Assembly (NCBI GenBank): GCA_038232515.1
Contig: JBBSHS010000028.1
Coordinates: forward strand, 1-28,609
Direction: 5' to 3'
DNA: 28,609 nucleotides
Source: JBBSHS01 sp038232515
Lineage (GTDB): Bacteria > Actinomycetota > Acidimicrobiia > Acidimicrobiales > JAUJNH01
Position numbers and translations under genes: made by a program
Shown: positions 21,531 through 28,609 of the stretch, piece after piece
Numbering within the stretch: the first letter of the stretch is position 1
How the letters are laid out: the number at the start of each line of letters is the position of its first letter
The notes under the pieces: generated by a model
What the model was told of the DNA's origin: nothing
Seen by the model: the letters and a program-made list of their open reading frames with translations, nothing else
The model's database searches: none

Positions 21531-24500
21531 ATGGAAGCCATGACGGAGGCACCGCCGGTGGTTGCCGTGGTCGTCACCCGCGACCCGGGGCCTTGGTTCG
21601 AAGAGGCGTTGGCCGCTCTGGGTGCACAGGACTACCCGGCCATGTCGGTGCTGGTCATCGACGCCGGAAGTGGCCAGGAGGTGGCCCCCCGAGTGGCCGC
21701 CGCCCTGCCCAGCGCCTACGTCCGGCGACTGCCTACCGACCCCGGGTACGGTGCCGCCGCCGACGAGGTCCTGACCATCGTCCAAGGCGCCTCCCATCTG
21801 CTGTTCTGCCATGACGACGCCGCCCCCGAACCGGACGTGGCCCGACTGCTGATCGAGGAAGCCTTCCGGGAGAACGCCGGCGTCGTCGCCCCCAAGCTGG
21901 TCGAGTGGGACGCGCCCGACCGGCTGCAGGCTCTCGGCCGTAGCGCCGACCGGGTGGGCATGGCCGTGGAGCTGGTGGACCGGGGCGAGCTCGACCAGGG
22001 ACAGCGTGACACCGTGCGCGAGGTGTTCGTGGCCCCGAGCGCCTGTTTCATGGTCAGGGCCGACCTGTTCACCAGCCTGGGCGGCTTCGACCAGGTCATC
22101 GGGCTGGCCGGCAGCGACCTCGACCTGTGCTGGAGGGCCAGGGTGGCGGGGGCCCGTGTCCTGACAGCACCGGCGGCCCGGGTCCGCCACCGGGCCGCCA
22201 CCGCCGCCGGTGAGCGCACGAGCCCCGGCGGTCCGGCCACCGAGCTCGAGCCGAAGGCCCGGCTGCGCACGCTCTTGGTGGTCACCCCCGCCGTCCGCCT
22301 GCCATCCACGGTCGCCCGGGCCGGGGCCCGCACCATCGTCGAGTGTGTACTGGCCCTGGCCCTGCGTCGGCCCGGCCGGCCCGGGGTGGCACTGGGTGCC
22401 TGGTCGTGGAACCTCCGCCGCCTCGGTTCCATCCGACAAGCCCGCCGGCGCCTGCGGCCGTTGCGTTCGCTGCCGGACCGTCGGGTCCGAGCCACGATGC
22501 GCACCAGCGGTGCATTGTCGGCGCTGTTCAACGACGTGGCTGCGGCCGAGGCAGGCGGGAGGTCGCTGGGCACTGTGGGGCGCGACGCCGTCGGCTGGTG
22601 GCGGGCGGGCGGCTTGCGCCGCATGTCCATGGTCGTCTTGGCCATCGCCGCCGTACTCCTCGTGGGTAGCCGCCATCTCCTGGGCCGGCCCGTCCCCGGC
22701 GTCGGCACGCTGGCCCCGTTGCCCCACGCCGGCACCCTGCTGCGGGTGTACGCCACCGGGTGGCGTGTCGCCGGCCTGGGCGGGTCGCACCCTTTGTCTC
22801 CCGCCCTCGCCCTGTTGGGAATGGCCGGGGAGGTGTTCCTCGGCAAGACCGGCCTGTTGTGGTCGACCGTGGTCCTGGGCTGCGTCGTGGTCGGTATCGT
22901 CGGCGCTTACCGCCTGGCCCGTCCCATCGGCTCATGGCGGCCCAGTGCGGCTGCCGTCGTCACCTACGCCTCGGTGGCGCTGCCCTACGACGCGTTGGCG
23001 CGGGGCCGGCTGGCCGGGTTGGTGTTGTACGCAGCTTCCCCTTTCGTGCTGCTCCGCCTCCTAAGGGCCACCGCCCTGTCCCCCTTCGGAGCCACGGTGG
23101 CGGACGAGGAGGAAGCGGGGCCGGTGACCGGTCCCGACGGGTCCCGGCCGGTCGGGACCCGTCGGGACGGGCACGACCACCCCGGCGACGGGTCGCGCCT
23201 CGTAAGTGCCGCCGCTCGACTGTTCGAGCGCCCTCTGCGGCGCCAGCCGACCGGGGCGACGGGCACAGATGCCGAGGGAGGGCCCCGACCGGCGTCGGCG
23301 TCGGGCGCCACCGGTGACGACGTCCTCCTGCTCGAACGCCCACCCACCGGTTACGAGGACAGGGCCAGCGGCGACACCTTGACCGAAGTGGGCCAGGAGC
23401 ACGCGCTCGACGAGATGGGCGCCTTTGACGACATGGTTGATCTCGACGACCTGGTCCGCACCCGCGTCGCCACCCGTCGGGCCCGACGCACGTCCGCCCC
23501 CGAGCCGGTCAACGTGCCGGTCCCGGTCCGCAGTCTGCTCACCCAGGTCGTCGGTCTCGCTCTGCTGGTTGCCGTGGCCGCCGCCCTCGCCCCCGAGGCC
23601 CTTGTCGTCACCGCCGTCATGGCCGGCGCTCTCGCCCTTTCGGGCCTGTTGGCCGGGCCGGTCGACCGGATGGTGCGGGGCGCGGCCGTGGGCGCGGCCG
23701 CCGTCGGCGCCGCCGGCCTCCTCCTCGCTCCGTGGAGCCTCGATCTGCTGCGCTCCGGCCGTTGGACCGGGCTGGTGGGGGTGGGACCGTCGATACGCAA
23801 CGCCCCGGGGCTCACCGACCTCCTCCGGTTCTCGACCGGGCCCACGCCCACCGGCGTGGCCGGCTTCGCCCTGCTGGTCGCCGCCCTGCTGCCCCTGCTG
23901 CTCGGCCGTGGCTGGCGATTGGGCTGGGCCTCCCGGCTATGGGTGGTGGCCCTGTTGTGCACCGCTGTGGCCTGGGTCATGGGACGTGGATGGCTGGCCG
24001 TCGCCCCGGTCCAGGCCGGCGCCCTCCTGGCCCCGGCGGCGGCCTCGCTGTCGCTCAGCGTGGCCCTCGGCGTGGCCGCCTTCGAGTTGGACCTGCCCGG
24101 GTACCGCTTCGGATGGCGCCACCTGGCCACGGCCGTGGCTGCTCTGGCCGTGGCCGTCGGGACGCTTCCCGTCCTCGCCGCCGCCACCAACGGACGGTGG
24201 CATGCTCCCAGCCGCGACCAGGCCAGCGTCTTGTCGTGGATGCCCGACACCGCGGCCGAAGGGCCGTTCCGGGTGCTCTGGCTCGGGGCTCCCGAGGTGC
24301 TGCCACTGCAAGGGAACCGGCTGTCGAAGGGTCTGGCCTACGCCACTTCCCTGAACGGGCCGCCTGACGCCCTCTCGGAGTGGGCCGGTCCGGTGCGGGC
24401 CGCCGATGCCCCGCTGGCCGTTGCCGTCAGCGCCGCCCGCCAGGCCCAGACCACCGCTCTGGGCCGGTTGCTGGCCCCCCTGGGGGTGCGCTATGTCGTG

Positions 24501-25475
24501 GTGGCCACCAAAGCGGCACCGGCGGGGAACGGCGCCGTGACCCGGTCCGTTCCCGCCGACCTGCCGCCCGCACTGTCCGCCCAGCTCGACCTGCGCCAGA
24601 TCGAGAGCGACCCGAGCCTCCTCGTCTTCGAGAACGCGGCGTGGGCCCCGATGCGCTCGCAGCTGCCGGCCGAGACGGTCGACGCCAGCCGCAGTACCGA
24701 TCCGCTCGACGCCCGGAGGGTCGATTTGAGCGGCGCGTCGTCGGTTCTGGCGCCCACCCGGGACGGGTCGCAGCGGTTCACGGGCGCCGTCGACGCCGGA
24801 CGAGTGCTCCTGGCCGAGGCGCCGTCGCGGCAATGGTCGCTCCGGGTGGGCGGCGTCAGCGCCTCCCGCCAGCGGGCCTTCGGTGCCGTGCTGGCCTTCG
24901 ACGCGGGCTCCGCCGGCCCCGGCGTGCTGCACTACCGCACGCCGCTGGGGCACACCCTGATGCTGTGGTTGCAGCTGCTCCTGTGGCTGTTCGCCATCGC
25001 CGTGGTGGTGCGCGGCCGCCGACCTGCCCGGCGCCTCGAACAGGACTGGTCTACGGCCGGAGCCGCCACCAAGGCGGCGGCTCGCCCGGCGCCCAGCGCA
25101 GTGAGGGTGATGTCACCGCTGTCGGCCGGGCCACCACCGTCGCCACCTCCATCTTCCCCACCTCCATCTTCGCCACCTCCATCTTCGCCATCTCCGCCCC
25201 CGCCCCCAGCGCCGGTGGCGGCCGCCGTCGAGCCGTTGGCCGACGACCATCTGATCGTCGGCCAACAGCTGACCGAGGACACGGAGGACGCCGGCCTGGC
25301 CGCCGGTCCAGCCGGCTCCCTCGACCTCAGGGCCAATGACGAGGATGGCGACGAGGACGATGACACCGGCGCCTTTCCACCGCCGCCAGAGGTGCCGGGG
25401 CGGCAGCGGCGGGTCAGGCGCACCCGGGGCCGTGCCATCCGCCTGGGTGACGAGCCTCCGCAGGAGCACAGGTGA
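21531..25475 (+). CDS. Large membrane glycosyltransferase with N-terminal family 2 domain
   Basis: A protein of 1,314 residues. The first about 220 form a GT2 domain: VVVTRDPGPWFEEAL near the start, FCHDDAAPEPD at about 94-104 as the metal site, and LAGSDLDLCWRAR further on. Hydrophobic segments follow from about 363, interrupted by a polar Asp/Arg/Gly-rich insert at roughly 521-660, then more membrane helices to about 885, a large probable extracytoplasmic domain, a last helix near 1142-1160 and a Pro-rich and acidic cytoplasmic tail. It should build or export an envelope polysaccharide. The VRYVVVATK and VFENAAWAPM segments recall GT-C membrane glycosyltransferases. A second ATG at 21540 is possible. 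The stop overlaps the DUF5719-like gene as GTGA. Confidence 0.8.
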   Translation: MEAMTEAPPVVAVVVTRDPGPWFEEALAALGAQDYPAMSVLVIDAGSGQEVAPRVAAALPSAYVRRLPTDPGYGAAADEVLTIVQGASHLLFCHDDAAPEPDVARLLIEEAFRENAGVVAPKLVEWDAPDRLQALGRSADRVGMAVELVDRGELDQGQRDTVREVFVAPSACFMVRADLFTSLGGFDQVIGLAGSDLDLCWRARVAGARVLTAPAARVRHRAATAAGERTSPGGPATELEPKARLRTLLVVTPAVRLPSTVARAGARTIVECVLALALRRPGRPGVALGAWSWNLRRLGSIRQARRRLRPLRSLPDRRVRATMRTSGALSALFNDVAAAEAGGRSLGTVGRDAVGWWRAGGLRRMSMVVLAIAAVLLVGSRHLLGRPVPGVGTLAPLPHAGTLLRVYATGWRVAGLGGSHPLSPALALLGMAGEVFLGKTGLLWSTVVLGCVVVGIVGAYRLARPIGSWRPSAAAVVTYASVALPYDALARGRLAGLVLYAASPFVLLRLLRATALSPFGATVADEEEAGPVTGPDGSRPVGTRRDGHDHPGDGSRLVSAAARLFERPLRRQPTGATGTDAEGGPRPASASGATGDDVLLLERPPTGYEDRASGDTLTEVGQEHALDEMGAFDDMVDLDDLVRTRVATRRARRTSAPEPVNVPVPVRSLLTQVVGLALLVAVAAALAPEALVVTAVMAGALALSGLLAGPVDRMVRGAAVGAAAVGAAGLLLAPWSLDLLRSGRWTGLVGVGPSIRNAPGLTDLLRFSTGPTPTGVAGFALLVAALLPLLLGRGWRLGWASRLWVVALLCTAVAWVMGRGWLAVAPVQAGALLAPAAASLSLSVALGVAAFELDLPGYRFGWRHLATAVAALAVAVGTLPVLAAATNGRWHAPSRDQASVLSWMPDTAAEGPFRVLWLGAPEVLPLQGNRLSKGLAYATSLNGPPDALSEWAGPVRAADAPLAVAVSAARQAQTTALGRLLAPLGVRYVVVATKAAPAGNGAVTRSVPADLPPALSAQLDLRQIESDPSLLVFENAAWAPMRSQLPAETVDASRSTDPLDARRVDLSGASSVLAPTRDGSQRFTGAVDAGRVLLAEAPSRQWSLRVGGVSASRQRAFGAVLAFDAGSAGPGVLHYRTPLGHTLMLWLQLLLWLFAIAVVVRGRRPARRLEQDWSTAGAATKAAARPAPSAVRVMSPLSAGPPPSPPPSSPPPSSPPPSSPSPPPPPAPVAAAVEPLADDHLIVGQQLTEDTEDAGLAAGPAGSLDLRANDEDGDEDDDTGAFPPPPEVPGRQRRVRRTRGRAIRLGDEPPQEHR
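25143..25187 (+). repeat. 15-bp tandem repeat encoding Pro-Pro-Pro-Ser-Ser
   Basis: Three head-to-tail copies of CCACCTCCATCTTCG (the first ends in C) encode a PPPSS repeat in the C-terminal tail of the large glycosyltransferase. A partial copy follows. The near-identity of the copies suggests recent slippage, so length probably varies between strains. Confidence 0.8.
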
Positions 25476-26884
25476 GGTCCAGGCCGGGTTTCGTCCTCGC
25501 CCTTGCCGTGATCGCCCTCCTGACCGCCGCCGTCGTGTTCGACGCCCGGGTCGGTCGGCCTGGGCCCACGGCCCCTCTGGCCGCGGCCCGAACGGTCGGG
25601 GTGCCCATCGCCACGCCCAGCGGTGCGCTGTCCTCCACGTGGTTCTGCCCGGGCGGCCAGTCGGCGCCCGACCAGGTGGTGGGCACGTCGGTGTCCCTCG
25701 CCAACCCCACCGGCCACCAGGCCACCGGCCGGCTCGTGGTGATCCCCGTCACCGGTGACGCGCACGAGTCACCCGTCACCGTCCCACCCCGGGGCCAGAC
25801 GGTGGTCGACCTGGCCACCGTCTTCGGCGGTGCCGTGGTGGCCGGGGCCAGCGTCGACCTCGACCAGGGAGGCGTGGTGGTCCAGGAAACGGTCAAGGTG
25901 CCCGATGGCACGATGGTGGCGCCCTGCTCGTCGGTGGCCGGCACCACCTGGTACACGGCCGCCGGGTCGACGGGCCGGGACGCCGATCTGCTGCTGTCGG
26001 TGCTGAACCCCTTCCCCGACGACGCCATCGTCGACCTGACCTTCGCCACCGACCAGGGCCCGGCCGCCCCGGCCGATCTCCAGGGCGTGGTGGTGCCGAG
26101 CCGCCATCTCGTGGTGGTTGACGTGGGCGACAAGGTGCGCCGGCGCGACGCCGTGTCGGCCAGCGTCAACGCCCGCCGCGGCCGGGTGGTCGTGGCCAAG
26201 GTCCAACGTCGCGGCACGTCCAGCACCTCGACGCTCGCCTCGCCGGTCACAGCCCCGACCTGGTACTTCGCCAGCGGCGACAAGCTCGACGGGTTGACCG
26301 ACGGGCTGGAGTTGTTCAACCCGAGCCCCCAGGACGCCAACGTCACCGTCGAGCTGAACCTCGACAAAGGCGCCGCCGAGCCGGTCTCGACCACCGTGCC
26401 GGCCGGTGGCCGGGCCGAGGTCGTGGTGTCCGGCATAGCGGCCATCGCCAAGGGCGTCGGGTACGCCGCCACCGTCCAGTCGGTTGACGGGGTCGGCATC
26501 GTGGCCGAGCGGACCTTCCTCGCCTCGCCGCCGCTGTCCCGGTCCAGCGGCGTCGACGAGCTGGGCATGATCGGGGGGGCCGTCCGTTGGGTGTCGGCCG
26601 CCGGCGACCTCAAGGGCAGCGACGGTCTGGCCGTGGTCAACCTCGGGATAGATCCGGCCACGGTCACGTTCCTGGCCCTGGACGGCAAGAACGAGCCGGT
26701 CCCCGGAGTGGGGCCGCTCACCGTCCCCTCCGGCGCCCGGGCCACCGTCCCGCTTGAAGGCCACCTCGCCCAGCGGGGCCAGGCCGTGCTCGTCGAGTCG
26801 GACCAACCGGTGCTGGTCGACCGGGGTGGCTTCGACCCGGCAGGCTCGGTGTCGTCCTTCGTGGCGGCCGTCCCGTTGGGCTGA
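25472..26884 (+). CDS. Exported DUF5719-like protein
   Basis: A 470-residue protein with an N-terminal hydrophobic segment at about 7-24 preceded by Arg residues, so it is exported or membrane-anchored; there is no lipobox. The rest is beta-rich repeats of about 100 residues with recurring TWYxA(A/S)G and LxNP motifs (TWYTAAGS, TWYFASGD, RWVSAAGD; SVLNPFP, LFNPSP). This pattern matches what I recall of DUF5719, found beside large GT2 proteins in actinobacteria. Two cysteines in the first third could pair. The GTG at 25472 overlaps the upstream stop as GTGA, with AGGAG just before, so the two proteins are probably made together and may act as a complex outside the membrane. The molecular role is unknown. 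Confidence 0.7.
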   Translation: MRSRPGFVLALAVIALLTAAVVFDARVGRPGPTAPLAAARTVGVPIATPSGALSSTWFCPGGQSAPDQVVGTSVSLANPTGHQATGRLVVIPVTGDAHESPVTVPPRGQTVVDLATVFGGAVVAGASVDLDQGGVVVQETVKVPDGTMVAPCSSVAGTTWYTAAGSTGRDADLLLSVLNPFPDDAIVDLTFATDQGPAAPADLQGVVVPSRHLVVVDVGDKVRRRDAVSASVNARRGRVVVAKVQRRGTSSTSTLASPVTAPTWYFASGDKLDGLTDGLELFNPSPQDANVTVELNLDKGAAEPVSTTVPAGGRAEVVVSGIAAIAKGVGYAATVQSVDGVGIVAERTFLASPPLSRSSGVDELGMIGGAVRWVSAAGDLKGSDGLAVVNLGIDPATVTFLALDGKNEPVPGVGPLTVPSGARATVPLEGHLAQRGQAVLVESDQPVLVDRGGFDPAGSVSSFVAAVPLG

Positions 26885-26953
26885 ACGGCGTCAGGGAGGC
26901 CCCTTTGGCCGCCGGCCCGCTTACCGACGGCCGGGCTGCCAGGATGAGGAGCC

Positions 26954-27382
26954 GTGGAGAGGGTGCTCATCGCCGCCGGCCTGGTCGCCGTCGCCGTCGT
27001 CGTGGCGCTCGTCCTGCGGCGCCGTCCCACCGAGGCTCCCACGCAGCCGAAGCGCTGGCCGGTGCCGAGCCAGCTCGACCGGGCCGACTTCGAGAGGCCC
27101 GAGATTCCCTGGCTGGTCGTGGTCTTCACATCGTCGACGTGCGACTCGTGCGCCGGCGCCCTCGAACGGGCCGTCCCGCTGGCCAGCCCACAGGTGGTCG
27201 TGCAGGAGGTGGCCTGGCAGGACGCCAAGGACCTGCACGACCGCTACTGCGTCGAAGCGGTGCCCTGCACCGTGGTGGCCGACGCCCGAGGAGTGGTGCA
27301 GGCCGGCTTTGTCGGCCAGGTGGCCGCCTCCGACCTCTGGGCCGCCGTCGCCGCCGCCCGCGACGCCCCGGACCCCCCGTAG
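26954..27382 (+). CDS. Membrane-anchored thioredoxin-like protein
   Basis: A 142-residue protein with one N-terminal membrane helix at about 4-21, an Arg/Pro-rich linker and a thioredoxin-fold domain. The active site is STCDSCAG with Cys63 and Cys66, and a cis-Pro is likely at Pro104 in AVPC. Two further cysteines, Cys99 and Cys105, are unusual near the cis-Pro. It probably reduces or exchanges disulfides on the outer face of the membrane. The GTG at 26954 is very close to GAGGAG; an in-frame GTG at 26963 has better spacing and would shorten the protein by three residues. It starts 69 bp after the DUF5719-like gene and faces ftsH. Confidence 0.75.
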   Translation: MERVLIAAGLVAVAVVVALVLRRRPTEAPTQPKRWPVPSQLDRADFERPEIPWLVVVFTSSTCDSCAGALERAVPLASPQVVVQEVAWQDAKDLHDRYCVEAVPCTVVADARGVVQAGFVGQVAASDLWAAVAAARDAPDPP

Positions 27383-27417
27383 CGGCGACGACGTGGGCGC
27401 AACCACCCCAGCAGTTC

Positions 27418-27430
27418 CTCGCACTGCGAG
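27418..27430. terminator. Short hairpin between convergent genes
   Basis: CTCGC-ACT-GCGAG is a 5-bp perfect stem with a 3-nt loop in the 55-bp gap between the thioredoxin-like gene and ftsH. It is short and has no T-run, so a role in termination is only possible. Confidence 0.25.
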
Positions 27431-27437
27431 CGGGCCT

Positions 27438-28609
<1,172 letters not shown>

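Noticed and set aside
25131..25200. Possible CRISPR-like or minisatellite array
   Set aside because: The repeats are 15 bp, head to tail without spacers, and in frame inside a coding region, so they are a protein low-complexity repeat.
26912..26934. CCGGCC/GGCCGG hairpin after the DUF5719-like gene
   Set aside because: A 6-bp GC-only stem with an 11-nt loop is expected often by chance at this base composition, and nothing else marks a terminator.

Overview
The window looks like a chromosomal segment from a high-GC actinobacterium, possibly class Acidimicrobiia (inference from gene content, not a taxonomic result). Supporting signs are the heavy GC bias at third codon positions, many GTG starts, coenzyme F420 genes, a mycobacterial-type DprE1/DprE2/UbiA set, and TAnnnT hexamers placed just upstream of start codons as expected for leaderless mRNAs. 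Most of the window encodes nucleotide-sugar and cell-envelope glycan synthesis. No rRNA, tRNA, CRISPR array or intact mobile element was seen.

Layout. (1) 1-2144, plus strand: the Thr/Ser/Pro-rich tail of an upstream protein, a mannose-1-phosphate guanylyltransferase-like enzyme and a GalE-like epimerase, coupled by GTGA overlaps. (2) 2253-8777, minus strand, read right to left: gmd, fbiA/cofD and fbiB/cofE (F420), then ubiA, dprE1, dprE2 and a HAD-IB phosphatase. The last four form a decaprenyl-phosphoryl-arabinose route. A large hairpin lies at the convergent end (2178-2240). (3) 8963-13547, plus strand: a tight heptose operon of a SIS-domain sedoheptulose-7-P isomerase, an SDR epimerase, gmhB, a transaldolase, hddA and hddC, which should make GDP-D-glycero-alpha-D-manno-heptose. 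(4) 13575-16633: a divergent TylF-like methyltransferase, a UGM/protoporphyrinogen-oxidase-like flavoprotein and a family 2 glycosyltransferase. (5) 16714-20945: bifunctional hldE (ADP-heptose branch), an intergenic stretch with a possible decayed ORF, a second UGM-like flavoprotein and an Rmd-like reductase. (6) 20962-26884: a small coiled-coil protein diverging from a 1,314-residue membrane glycosyltransferase that is coupled to an exported DUF5719-like protein. (7) 26954-28609: a membrane-anchored thioredoxin-like protein and the C-terminal part of FtsH.

How the genes fit together. Transaldolase may adjust sedoheptulose-7-phosphate supply. The SIS isomerase, GmhB, HddA and HddC would convert it to GDP-heptose, while HldE offers a parallel ADP-heptose branch. 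The divergent Gmd and the distal Rmd-like reductase could make GDP-D-rhamnose, or act on GDP-heptose to give GDP-6-deoxy-heptose. The methyltransferase, flavoproteins and glycosyltransferases are plausible modification and assembly enzymes for a surface glycan. The minus-strand operon would supply the lipid-linked arabinofuranose donor. The main points of interest are the two-branch heptose system in a presumed Gram-positive, the Ala at the benzothiazinone-target Cys position of DprE1, the HAD-IB phosphatase as a candidate missing phosphatase, and a strong promoter inside a 9-bp inverted repeat at 21432-21472.
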